Shown here: positions 1-7,846 of the stretch, one piece after another
Numbering within the stretch: the stretch's first letter is position 1
Layout of the letters: every line of letters begins with the position of its first letter
Assembly: GCA_902803355.1 (NCBI GenBank)
Contig: CADCPP010000138.1
Span: 1 to 12,724, forward strand
Source of the DNA: an uncultured Lachnospiraceae bacterium
GTDB lineage: Bacteria > Bacillota > Clostridia > Lachnospirales > Lachnospiraceae
DNA: 12,724 nt
Direction: 5' to 3'
Position numbers and translations under genes: made by a program
The notes under the pieces: generated by a model
What the model saw: the letters and a program-made list of their open reading frames with translations, nothing else
Databases searched by the model: none
What the model was told of the DNA's origin: nothing

Positions 1-79
1 AGCGAAGCGTCGAAGAATCCCATGGTTTTGTCTTACATGAAGTGATGGGATCCTTCGCTTCGCTCAGGATGACACGGTC
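1..79. repeat. Intergenic hairpin repeat, copy A
   Basis: Positions 1-22 and 46-64 form an imperfect inverted repeat: AGCGAAGCG at 1-9 pairs with CGCTTCGCT at 56-64, and the ATCCCA/TGGGAT arms lie inside it, with a loop of about 23 bases. The unit continues as ATCCTTC (50-56) and then GCTCAGGATGACACGGTC (62-79). The last 18 bases recur exactly at 133-150. The left end is cut by the window edge, so the element may start earlier. It resembles the dispersed ATCCTTCGCTTCGCTCAGGATGACA-type repeats I recall from many bacterial genomes. That family assignment is from memory and unsearched. Confidence 0.7.
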
Positions 80-96
80 CTGTACAAAGTGGCGAA

Positions 97-150
97 ATCC
101 TTCCCGAAGGGCGGCTGGTAGCCGCCCCTGCGGCTCAGGATGACACGGTC
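97..150. repeat. Intergenic hairpin repeat, copy B with an extra stem-loop
   Basis: This copy shares ATCCTTC (97-103) and GCTCAGGATGACACGGTC (133-150) with copy A. Between these blocks it carries a different interior with a perfect hairpin: GGGCGGCT (109-116), loop GGT, AGCCGCCC (120-127). The repeat ends at base 150, directly next to the carbamoyltransferase stop codon at 151-153. As RNA from the minus-strand operon it would fold immediately after the stop codon. It may therefore protect the 3' end or help termination, although there is no T-tract after the stem. Confidence 0.65.
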
Positions 151-1146
151 TTACACATTCCCGATGGTGGCTACCATCACAGCCTTGATGGTGTGCATGC
201 GGTTCTCCGCCTCATCGAAGCAGTGGCTGTGCGTGCTCAGGAAGACGTCATCGGTCACTTCGCGGATATCATAGCCCTTTTCCCTGCAGTCTCTGGCCAT
301 GGTCGTATTGAAATCATGGAAGGAAGGCAGGCAGTGCAGGAAGATGTAGTTCGGGTTGTGTGTCTTTTCGGCAAGCTCCGCGGTCACGCGGAAGGGGGTC
401 AGAAGACGGACGCGTTCGGGGATCTTGTCTTCCTCGCCCATGGAGGCCCAGATGTCGGTATAGAGCACGTCGGCGCCGTCCAGCACGGCCGCATCATCGG
501 AGATGGTGAAGGTCGCGCCGGTCTCCTTCGCTGCATCAAGGCAGCGGTCAAGCACATCCTGCGCGGGCGCAAGCTCCTTCGGACCGAAGCCCACATAGTG
601 GATGCCGAGCTTTGCGCAGATATACATCAGGCAGTAGGCCACGTTGTTGCGGGTGTCGCCGCAGAAGGCAAGCTTCACTTCGCTTAAGGGCTTGTGAACG
701 TATTCTTCAACGGTCATGATGTCCGCGAGCGCCTGGGTGGGATGGTCCACGTCGGTCAGGCCGTTCCATACCGGAACGCCTGCGTAGGTCCGCAGGTCTT
801 CTACGACCTTCTGATCGTAGCCTCTGTATTCGATGCCGTCGTAGAAGCGGCCGAGCACCTTTGCGGTATCCGCGAGAGATTCCTTCTTGCCCATCTGCGA
901 GCTCTTGGAATCGAGGAAGGTGACGCCGGCGCCTTCGTCCATCGCCGCCACTTCAAAGGCGCAGCGGGTGCGCGTGGAGGTCTTCTCGAAAAGCAGAACG
1001 ATGTTCTTGCCCTTCAGGGAGTCCGTGCGGATCCCTGCGCGCTTTTTGGCTTTCAGGTCATGCGCGAGATCCAGCAGATAACGCACCTCCTGAGGGGTGA
1101 AGTCCATGATGGACAGGAAAGAGCGGCCTTTCAGATTGACAGCCAT
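151..1146 (-). CDS. argF: Ornithine carbamoyltransferase
   Basis: The 331-residue protein matches the usual family length of about 333. It catalyses carbamoyl phosphate + ornithine <-> citrulline + phosphate in the cytoplasm, normally as a trimer. The carbamoyl-phosphate site STRTR is at 57-61, HPTQ at 135-138, the ornithine-binding SMG loop at 235-237 and HCLP at 271-274. The C-terminus (FDEAENRMHTIKAVMVAT, about 310-327) is typical of the ArgF/ArgI/ArcB type. The start at 1146 is chosen because AGGAGG lies a few bases upstream and the homologous N-terminus (NLKGRSFL) begins there; an upstream in-frame ATG extends into the preceding gene. Only 22 bases separate it from the P5C dehydrogenase, so the two are probably one operon. 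The anabolic (argF) or catabolic (arcB) role cannot be settled here. No arginine deiminase or carbamate kinase is in the window. Confidence 0.95.
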   Translation of the reverse strand: MAVNLKGRSFLSIMDFTPQEVRYLLDLAHDLKAKKRAGIRTDSLKGKNIVLLFEKTSTRTRCAFEVAAMDEGAGVTFLDSKSSQMGKKESLADTAKVLGRFYDGIEYRGYDQKVVEDLRTYAGVPVWNGLTDVDHPTQALADIMTVEEYVHKPLSEVKLAFCGDTRNNVAYCLMYICAKLGIHYVGFGPKELAPAQDVLDRCLDAAKETGATFTISDDAAVLDGADVLYTDIWASMGEEDKIPERVRLLTPFRVTAELAEKTHNPNYIFLHCLPSFHDFNTTMARDCREKGYDIREVTDDVFLSTHSHCFDEAENRMHTIKAVMVATIGNV

Positions 1147-1168
1147 GATTGTTCCTCCTGAAGAGAAT

Positions 1169-2797
<1,629 letters not shown>

Positions 2798-2919
2798 AAT
2801 ACCCCCTTGCATTTGGATCATTGGATTTTCGCAGCCACACGAAAAAAGCCGGCGAGAAGCGATCAACCGAAAAAACGATATAATGCCCACCTGCTTTTGC
2901 CGTAGTCTTTTCTGAAAGC

Positions 2920-2948
2920 ATCATAGCAGAATCCGGGCAGAAATACAA
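2920..2948 (-). promoter_or_regulatory. Promoter of the pruA-argF operon
   Basis: Reading the minus strand, -35 TTGTAT (2943-2948), a 17-bp spacer and -10 TATGAT (2920-2925) are preceded by an extended TGC. Transcription would begin near 2913, giving a leader of about 115 bases. Just downstream of the -10 is TTTCAGAAAA, which matches the centre of the CodY consensus, but the flanks do not. Position and spacing support the promoter; no mapping data exist here. Confidence 0.65.
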
Positions 2949-2994
2949 GCCTCAGCCTGCATTTTCGCGGCCTGCCTGCCGCTTTTCAGGGCAC

Positions 2995-3018
2995 AAAAAA
3001 GCTCCCGCGGGAGGGAGC
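2995..3018 (-). terminator. Intrinsic terminator after the small lipoprotein gene
   Basis: On the minus strand GCTCCC (3018-3013), a 6-base loop and GGGAGC (3006-3001) are followed directly by six T (3000-2995). The 12-bp palindrome CTCCCGCGGGAG (3002-3013) offers an alternative fold. It lies 41 bases past the stop codon of the lipoprotein and separates that gene from the pruA promoter. Confidence 0.88.
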
Positions 3019-3058
3019 CTATCGGTCTGCCGGAAGGATCGCACAAGGCGGCCTTTCT

Positions 3059-3499
3059 TTATTTGCTCTTCAGCAGAGAAGCCTTTGTCAATACGCCGCG
3101 TTTGATGCCAAAGAGGGAATCTTCCTGAAATACGCCTTCAATCACGATGGTCTTGCCGGCCTCCGGATAGCCGTCCGGGTAAGTCAGGCCATCCAGAACA
3201 AAGTCCAGTCCGGCCGTGCAGCATTTGGTATTGTCCCAGACGATGCAGGAACAGCGCATCTGCGAGGAGCCGTCCTTCTGATGAACGGGATAAGGGTTGA
3301 ATGAGCCTTCCATGCGGACGGTCTTTCCGTTGTAGTCCTGCGGATTGTCAGTCATCTGGGTGATCTGGGCAAACAAAACGGTGCTCCCGTAGGTCGTCAG
3401 GTCATAATCAACATCGGAGGCGGGAAGATCATTGCTCCCGCAGGCTGACAGAGCGCACAGCATGAGGAGCGTCAGCAATACCGCGGTGAATTTTTTCAT
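3059..3499 (-). CDS. Small cysteine-containing lipoprotein, function unknown (possible metal-related OB-fold protein)
   Basis: The 146-residue precursor has a Lys-Lys N-terminus, a hydrophobic signal at about 5-19 and lipobox LSAC with the lipidated Cys at 20. It should be anchored outside the membrane after cleavage. The mature part contains YNGKTVRMEGSF (56-67), then CSC (83-85), a CC pair (93-94), and GKTIVIEGVFQ (115-125). Two 'GK-V-x-EG' beta segments flanking a Cys-rich centre suggest an OB-like fold. The layout recalls the C-terminal DUF1980 domain of the YcgQ family, which has a CC motif; this similarity is weak and from memory. The gene is divergent from znuACB, which fits a zinc-linked role (inference). 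The start has AGGAGG at 3508-3513, 8 bases away. It has its own promoter and terminator. Confidence 0.8.
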   Translation of the reverse strand: MKKFTAVLLTLLMLCALSACGSNDLPASDVDYDLTTYGSTVLFAQITQMTDNPQDYNGKTVRMEGSFNPYPVHQKDGSSQMRCSCIVWDNTKCCTAGLDFVLDGLTYPDGYPEAGKTIVIEGVFQEDSLFGIKRGVLTKASLLKSK

Positions 3500-3521
3500 A
3501 AGGGATGCCTCCTGATCATTG

Positions 3522-3536
3522 TATTCACTTTGAATA
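3522..3536. promoter_or_regulatory. Candidate operator palindrome at the lipoprotein transcription start
   Basis: TATTCA, spacer CTT and TGAATA form a perfect 6-bp inverted repeat. Its edge overlaps the minus-strand -10 box, so a bound protein would block transcription. The half-site order (ATTCA...TGAAT) is the reverse of an ArgR box. I cannot assign it to a known Zur, AdcR or MntR consensus. Confidence 0.35.
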
Positions 3537-3564
3537 TTATAACACAGACCGGCGGATATACCAA
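3536..3564 (-). promoter_or_regulatory. Promoter of the small lipoprotein gene
   Basis: Reading the minus strand, -35 TTGGTA (3559-3564), a 17-bp spacer and a consensus -10 TATAAT (3536-3541) are seen. The start would be near 3529, about 30 bases before the ATG. The -35 lies at the end of a 20-bp motif (3561-3580) that recurs in the pruA leader. Confidence 0.75.
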
Positions 3565-3586
3565 CCTGCTTTTTCCGTAAACAGAG

Positions 3587-3601
3587 ACTTTTCGGAAATT
3601 T
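3587..3601. promoter_or_regulatory. CodY-box-like sequence between the divergent promoters
   Basis: ACTTTTCGGAAATTT matches 12 of 15 positions of the CodY consensus AATTTTCWGAAAATT by direct comparison. It sits just upstream of the znuA -35 and between two divergent promoters. A CodY link to zinc uptake would be unusual, so this could be chance within an AT-rich promoter region. Confidence 0.25.
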
Positions 3602-3611
3602 TTTTTTGCCG

Positions 3612-3640
3612 TTGAATAATGCCCGGCTTTTTGCTATGCT
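3612..3640 (+). promoter_or_regulatory. Promoter of znuACB
   Basis: -35 TTGAAT (3612-3617), a 17-bp spacer and -10 TATGCT (3635-3640) are preceded by an extended TGC. A run of nine T (3599-3607) just upstream could act as an UP element. TGCTA (3632-3636) and TAGCA (3645-3649) form an inverted repeat over the -10 and start site that might be an operator. The leader would be only about 20 bases. Confidence 0.7.
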
Positions 3641-3667
3641 GAGTTAGCAGGAAAGGCGGAAATAGAA

Positions 3668-4675
3668 GTGAACAAACGTCCTTTATCAGATAAGTTGCGG
3701 ATCAAAGCGGGAAAGCTGGCAGGGCTTTTGCTGTCTGTTCTTCTGGCCGCGCTCTGCCTTGCCGGCTGCGGCGGCAGCGGCACGGAAGAAAAGGAAGAGC
3801 GGATCCGCATCGTGACCACGATCTTTCCCCAGTATGACTGGGTGAGAGCGATCCTCGGAGATGATCCGGAGGGGGTAGAGCTGATCCTGCTGCAGGATAC
3901 CAGCGTGGACCTTCACAGCTTTCAGCCGGCCGCGGCAGATCTTCTCGCGATCTCCTCCTGTGATCTGTTCATCTATATCGGAGGGGAATCCGATGAATGG
4001 GTGGAAAACGCGCTGAAAGATAGCAGGAACCCAGGCAGGATCGCGATCAGCCTCCTTGATGAGCTGGGCGGCGCCGCAAAAAAGGAAGAACTTCCTGAGG
4101 GCGCGGGGGAAGACAGGCAGGAGGAAGGAGAAGAGAGTGAATATGATGAACATATCTGGCTCTCCCTCCGAAACGCGTCGCTGTGCGTAAAGAGCATTGC
4201 GGATGCTCTCTGCAGGATCGACCCGCAGCATGCGGAGACCTACCGGAGCAATGCGCAGGCCTATCAGGAAAAGCTGAGAAGCCTTGATCAGGCGTATGAG
4301 AAGGCAGCCTCGGAAGGGCGCGTTTCCGCGCTCCTGTTCGGGGACCGTTTTCCCTTCCGCTATCTTGCGGAGGACTACGGCCTGACCTGCTATGCGGCAT
4401 TTTCCGGCTGCTCCGCCGAGACGGAGGCGAGCTTTGAGACCATCCTCTTTCTGGCGGAAAAGACGGACGAACTCGGCCTTCGCGCGGTCATGACGATCGA
4501 GGGCACGGATCACCGGATCGCGGAGACGATCGTGCAGAATACCAAAACGAAGGATCAGAAGATCCTCGTGATGGATTCCATGCAGGCGGTGACCGCAAAA
4601 GATGCCGGGAACGGAACGACTTACCTTTCGATCATGGAAAAAAATCTGGCGGTGCTGAAAGAGGCGCTGCAATAG
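3668..4675 (+). CDS. znuA: Zinc/manganese ABC transporter substrate-binding lipoprotein (ZnuA/AdcA-like)
   Basis: This 335-residue cluster A-I metal-binding lipoprotein captures Zn2+ (or Mn2+) outside the membrane and passes it to ZnuB. The signal segment is at 14-33 and lipobox LAGC has Cys34. IVTTIFPQYDWVRAI (48-62) is the standard first strand and helix. Likely ligands are His83 in DLHSFQP and His162 in DEHIW. At the usual third-His position the sequence is GDRFPFRYL (225-233), with no His; Asp226 may substitute. The loop before His162 (about 139-161) is rich in Glu and Asp, not the His-rich loop of typical ZnuA. I associate this GDRFPFRYL form with clostridial homologues (memory). The start is GTG at 3668, with an AGGAAAGGCGGA-like ribosome site upstream. 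The znuC ATG follows 8 bases after the stop. Confidence 0.9.
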   Translation: MNKRPLSDKLRIKAGKLAGLLLSVLLAALCLAGCGGSGTEEKEERIRIVTTIFPQYDWVRAILGDDPEGVELILLQDTSVDLHSFQPAAADLLAISSCDLFIYIGGESDEWVENALKDSRNPGRIAISLLDELGGAAKKEELPEGAGEDRQEEGEESEYDEHIWLSLRNASLCVKSIADALCRIDPQHAETYRSNAQAYQEKLRSLDQAYEKAASEGRVSALLFGDRFPFRYLAEDYGLTCYAAFSGCSAETEASFETILFLAEKTDELGLRAVMTIEGTDHRIAETIVQNTKTKDQKILVMDSMQAVTAKDAGNGTTYLSIMEKNLAVLKEALQ

Positions 4676-4683
4676 GAGAAGAG

Positions 4684-5400
4684 ATGGCATTGCTTACGGT
4701 TAAGGATCTGTCGATCGGCTATGACGGACAGGTGATCCTTTCAGGACTGAATTTTGCGGTGAATGCCGGAGATTATCTGTGCATCGTCGGAGAAAACGGC
4801 GCCGGTAAAACGACGCTCATGAGAACGCTGCTTCATCTGCAGGAGCCGCTGGGCGGGGAGATCCTTACGGGAGACGGCCTTGCGGCGGGAGAGATCGGCT
4901 ACCTGCCGCAGCAGACGGCGGTCCAGAAAGATTTCCCCGCTTCGGTAAGGGAGATCGTGCTGTCCGGCTGCCGGGGGCGCTGCGGAATAAAGCCGTTTTA
5001 CGGCAGAAAGGAAAAGCTGCTTGCCGAAGAGAACATGGCACGCATGGGGATAGGAGAGCTTGCGGGAAGGTGCTACCGGGAGCTTTCCGGAGGACAGCAG
5101 CAGCGGGTCCTTCTGGCGAGAGCGCTGTGCGCGGCCAAAAAGCTTCTGCTGCTTGATGAGCCGGTATCCGGGCTGGATCCGAAGGTCACGGCGGAAATGT
5201 ATGGACTGATCGAAGGCCTGAGGCGGGATGGCATGGCCATCATTATGATCAGCCATGACCTCTCCGCTGCGGTCCGTTATGCGAGCCATATCCTCCACAT
5301 CGGCCGCCAGCTGTTCTACGGAACAACGGAAACGTATAAGGTCAGTGAGACCGGGAAATATTTCCTTAAGAGTGCCGAGGAGGGGGGAATCAATGCTTAA
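4684..5400 (+). CDS. znuC: Zinc/manganese ABC transporter ATP-binding protein
   Basis: This 238-residue ABC ATPase powers metal import from the cytoplasmic face. Walker A GENGAGKT is at 37-44, the Q-loop at about 76-77 (LPQQ), signature LSGGQ at 134-138, Walker B LLLLDEP at 154-160 and the switch His191 in MISHDLS. All catalytic elements are intact and the length fits the ZnuC/AdcC/MntB group. Its AGGAG ribosome site begins at the last base of the znuA stop codon. The 3' end overlaps the znuB start by 8 bases, so the three genes are one operon with translational coupling. Confidence 0.95.
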   Translation: MALLTVKDLSIGYDGQVILSGLNFAVNAGDYLCIVGENGAGKTTLMRTLLHLQEPLGGEILTGDGLAAGEIGYLPQQTAVQKDFPASVREIVLSGCRGRCGIKPFYGRKEKLLAEENMARMGIGELAGRCYRELSGGQQQRVLLARALCAAKKLLLLDEPVSGLDPKVTAEMYGLIEGLRRDGMAIIMISHDLSAAVRYASHILHIGRQLFYGTTETYKVSETGKYFLKSAEEGGINA

Positions 5401-6232
5401 ACAGTTGGAAATGTATCTTCAATATCCCTTCGTGCGCTATGCGCTGATCGTCGGTGTGCTGATCGCGCTCAGCTCGTCTCTGCTTGGCGTGCCGCTTGTC
5501 TTAAAGCGTTTTTCCTTTATCGGGGACAGCCTTTCTCATGTCGCCTTCGGGGCAATGGCCGTTGCGGCCGTGATGAAGCTCACGAACGAGATGCTGCTGA
5601 TCCTGCCGATCACCGTGCTCAGCGCCGTGCTTCTGCTGCGCAGTGGGCAGAAGGCCAAGGTAAAGGGCGATGCCGCGCTGGCTATGATCTCCGTTGCCTC
5701 CCTCGGATTCGGCTATCTGATCATGAATATCTTCGGCCCGTCTGCCAATCTGTCCGGAGACGTGTGCACCATCCTGTTCGGCTCCACCTCCATTCTGACG
5801 CTGAGCGTGAAAGAGGTCTGGCTGTGCGCCGTGCTCTCCGTCCTGACCGTGCTTGCTTTTGTGCTGCTGTACAACAGGATCTTCGCCGTGACCTTTGATG
5901 AGGACTTCGCGGCAGCCACCGGCGCGAACGTAAAGCTGCAGCAGACGCTGTTTGCGGTGATCACCGCGGTCATCATCGTTCTGGCCATGAATCTGGTGGG
6001 ATCGCTGCTGACCTCGGCGCTGATCATCTTCCCCGCCCTGTCTGCCATGCGGATCTTTAAGAGCTTCAGGAGCGTGACAATCTGTGCCGCTATCCTGTCC
6101 GTGCTCTGCGCCCTTTTAGGCATCGTGATCTCCATCCTTGCGGGAACACCGGTGGGCTCCACGATCGTTGCGGTCCACGCAGCCGTATTCGGACTTAGCT
6201 GGATCATCGGAAAGATGCAGAAAGCCGGTTGA
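5393..6232 (+). CDS. znuB: Zinc/manganese ABC transporter membrane protein (ABC-3 family)
   Basis: This 279-residue hydrophobic permease of the ABC-3 family is the membrane channel of the importer. It has roughly eight transmembrane segments, among them about 16-36, 52-83, 95-113, 142-160, 184-215 and 226-250 (some of these ranges hold two). Family motifs visible are GDSLSHVAFGAMAV (44-57) and the late GSLLTSALIIFPALSA (203-218). The start at 5393 is chosen because a strong AGGAGGGG precedes it and the first membrane segment follows; an open frame extends back to 5255 but lies inside znuC. It is the last gene of the operon. Its stop codon lies inside the terminator hairpin. Confidence 0.94.
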   Translation: MLKQLEMYLQYPFVRYALIVGVLIALSSSLLGVPLVLKRFSFIGDSLSHVAFGAMAVAAVMKLTNEMLLILPITVLSAVLLLRSGQKAKVKGDAALAMISVASLGFGYLIMNIFGPSANLSGDVCTILFGSTSILTLSVKEVWLCAVLSVLTVLAFVLLYNRIFAVTFDEDFAAATGANVKLQQTLFAVITAVIIVLAMNLVGSLLTSALIIFPALSAMRIFKSFRSVTICAAILSVLCALLGIVISILAGTPVGSTIVAVHAAVFGLSWIIGKMQKAG

Positions 6233-6254
6233 TCGCTCAGCCGGCTTTTGCTTG
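6221..6254 (+). terminator. Terminator of znuACB containing the znuB stop codon
   Basis: AAAGCCGG (6221-6228) pairs with CCGGCTTT (6241-6248). The interior TTGA/TCAG can extend the stem to 12 pairs with loop TCGC. TTTTGCTT follows. The stop codon TGA (6230-6232) is inside the stem. As the stem is flanked by A and T on both sides, it may also serve the convergent minus-strand gene ending at 6279. Confidence 0.8.
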
Positions 6255-6268
6255 GTATCGCTTTTTTC

Positions 6269-6297
6269 AGCAGCTGGATCAGCTGCTTTTTTTCTTT
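6269..6297 (+). terminator. Second intrinsic terminator, overlapping the end of the convergent gene
   Basis: AGCAGCT (6269-6275), loop GGATC and AGCTGCT (6281-6287) are followed by TTTTTTT and then CTTTT. It is a strong plus-strand terminator. Its 3' arm and T-tract encode, on the other strand, the Lys-rich tail of the FAD oxidoreductase. With the hairpin at 6221 it makes a tandem terminator after znuB. Confidence 0.75.
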
Positions 6298-7841
6298 TCT
6301 TCGTGATATTCCTGCTCGGTGTTCACGCTCCAGATATTGTCCTTGCTTGTTTTTCCTTCCAGAATATTGCGGACCGTCTCGAAGGCCGTGCACATGCTGT
6401 GATCGATATTGTTGTAGCGATGCTGGCCGTTCCGGCCGATCAGGAAGAGGTTCGGGATCGTATCCAGAAAGGCCCGCAGGGTATCCATCTCCGCGTAGCT
6501 GTCAAAATACGCGGGATAGGCTTTTCTGACCCGTTCCACATGGCGGTCTTCCACTTCGGAAGGATCACCGATCAGGCCGACGCTCACCATTTCGCGCACC
6601 GCCATGTCCGCAAAGGCCTCATCGCTCATGGCCCACATCTCATCCCCTTCGCTGCAGAAATATTCCAGCCCTATCCAGACGTGATGCTCGGCATCCTGCA
6701 CCATATAAGGCGACCAGTTGTTAAAGATCTGAAAGCGCCCCATCTTCACGCTGCGGTCATGCACATAGACCCAGTTGTCCGGAACGATGCCTCCGAGAGT
6801 CGGGATCTTTGTCTGATTCTTCAGCTTCAGCGTGGGCACCAGAACGCCCACGGTCATATAATCCCGGTACGGAAGGCCGGCCGCGATCCGCGCCGCGTTC
6901 TCAGGCACGTCATTCATCCCCGCGACCAGATCCTTCACCGGCATGGAAGAGATCACGATATCCCCTTCGATCCGCTCCTCTTTGCCGTCCCTGACAACGA
7001 TCAGGCCGGTCACGTTGTTTTCCCTGCTCTTCTCTATGCGGACCACCTTTGTATTCTTCAGGATGGTTCCGCCCTTTTTGATGATCTCGTCCGCAGTCAG
7101 ATCCCAGAGCTCACCCGGCCCCAGCTTCGGATAGGCAAATTCCTCAATCAGCGAGGTCTCCACCTTCCGCTTTTTGGCCTTAAGCAGCCTGCCGAACATG
7201 TCACTCAGCACGGCGCGGATCGACAGTCCCTTGACGCGCTGCGCACCCCACTCCGGAGAGATCTCGGAGGGATGCCGGCCCCAGAGATTTTCGGTGTAAT
7301 GCTCAAAAAACAGGGAATAGAGCTTCCGGCCGAAACGGTTGATATAGAAATCCTCAAGGGAGCGTTCCTGCCGTTTAAACAGGCAGCTCTTCAGATAGCT
7401 GAAGCCTACGGCGATCGTTGTGCCAAGGCCCATGTTTTTAAGCGTGCTCCACTTTAAGGACACGGGATAATCGAAGAACTTCTGCCTGAAATAGATCCGG
7501 GAAAGACGGTTCCGCCGCAGCATGACGCGGTCGGTCTTGTCAGGATCCGGGCCTCCCGCCTTGATGGTGGAAGTCCGGCCAAGCTTCTTGTCGTCTGCCG
7601 GAAGAGCCCCCTGTGTGGGAAGCATCTTTTCCCACCAGGCATTCACCTCCGGGACCTTGGAGAAGAAACGGTGGCCGCCCATATCCATCCGGTTTCCCTT
7701 GTAGTTCACGGTACGGGAGATCCCGCCAAAGCAGCTGCTCTCCTCCAGAACGGTGACCTCGCAGTCCGAGGAGCGTTCCAGAAGCTCATAGGCAGCCGTA
7801 AGACCGGCAGGGCCGGCACCGATGATCAGGATCTTTTTCAT
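6279..7841 (-). CDS. FAD-dependent oxidoreductase, UDP-galactopyranose-mutase/protoporphyrinogen-oxidase-like
   Basis: The 520-residue enzyme has an N-terminal Rossmann site GAGPAG (8-13) after a beta strand, an acidic Glu33 at the strand-2 end for the FAD ribose, and FGGISRT (38-44) with MDMGGHRFF (52-60). The C-terminal flavin motif LIGRNGQHRYNNIDHSM (467-483) is the hallmark of a COG1232-type group related to UDP-galactopyranose mutase. Such proteins often sit beside glycosyltransferases and are thought to act on nucleotide or lipid-linked sugars; the substrate here is unknown. The start at 7841 is preferred because AGGA lies 10 bases upstream. A start three codons earlier (7850) overlaps the previous gene's stop as ATGA but is only one base from AGGA. 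The Lys/Ser tail (EEKKKSS) overlaps a plus-strand terminator. It is coupled to the GT-C-like gene. Confidence 0.88.
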   Translation of the reverse strand: MKKILIIGAGPAGLTAAYELLERSSDCEVTVLEESSCFGGISRTVNYKGNRMDMGGHRFFSKVPEVNAWWEKMLPTQGALPADDKKLGRTSTIKAGGPDPDKTDRVMLRRNRLSRIYFRQKFFDYPVSLKWSTLKNMGLGTTIAVGFSYLKSCLFKRQERSLEDFYINRFGRKLYSLFFEHYTENLWGRHPSEISPEWGAQRVKGLSIRAVLSDMFGRLLKAKKRKVETSLIEEFAYPKLGPGELWDLTADEIIKKGGTILKNTKVVRIEKSRENNVTGLIVVRDGKEERIEGDIVISSMPVKDLVAGMNDVPENAARIAAGLPYRDYMTVGVLVPTLKLKNQTKIPTLGGIVPDNWVYVHDRSVKMGRFQIFNNWSPYMVQDAEHHVWIGLEYFCSEGDEMWAMSDEAFADMAVREMVSVGLIGDPSEVEDRHVERVRKAYPAYFDSYAEMDTLRAFLDTIPNLFLIGRNGQHRYNNIDHSMCTAFETVRNILEGKTSKDNIWSVNTEQEYHEEKKKSS

Positions 7842-7846
7842 CTCAT

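Noticed and set aside
2798..2912. Possible riboswitch or attenuator in the roughly 115-base pruA leader
   Set aside because: A GCCGGC followed by six T resembles a terminator end, but I could not find a stem of useful length, and no known riboswitch core is visible.
2905..2920. CodY box at the pruA start site
   Set aside because: Only the central TTTCAGAAAA matches the consensus; five of fifteen positions differ, which is too weak alone.
3521..3537. ArgR (ARG box) site
   Set aside because: The half-sites are in the reverse order (ATTCA before TGAAT) with a 3-base spacer, and the neighbouring genes are metal-related.
3686..4690. Open frame of 334 codons opposite znuA
   Set aside because: It is a shadow of znuA with no signal peptide, domain or ribosome site.
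6138..7457. Open frame of 439 codons on the plus strand
   Set aside because: It is antisense to the FAD oxidoreductase, whose flavin motifs at both ends are intact. It begins inside znuB and has no family features.
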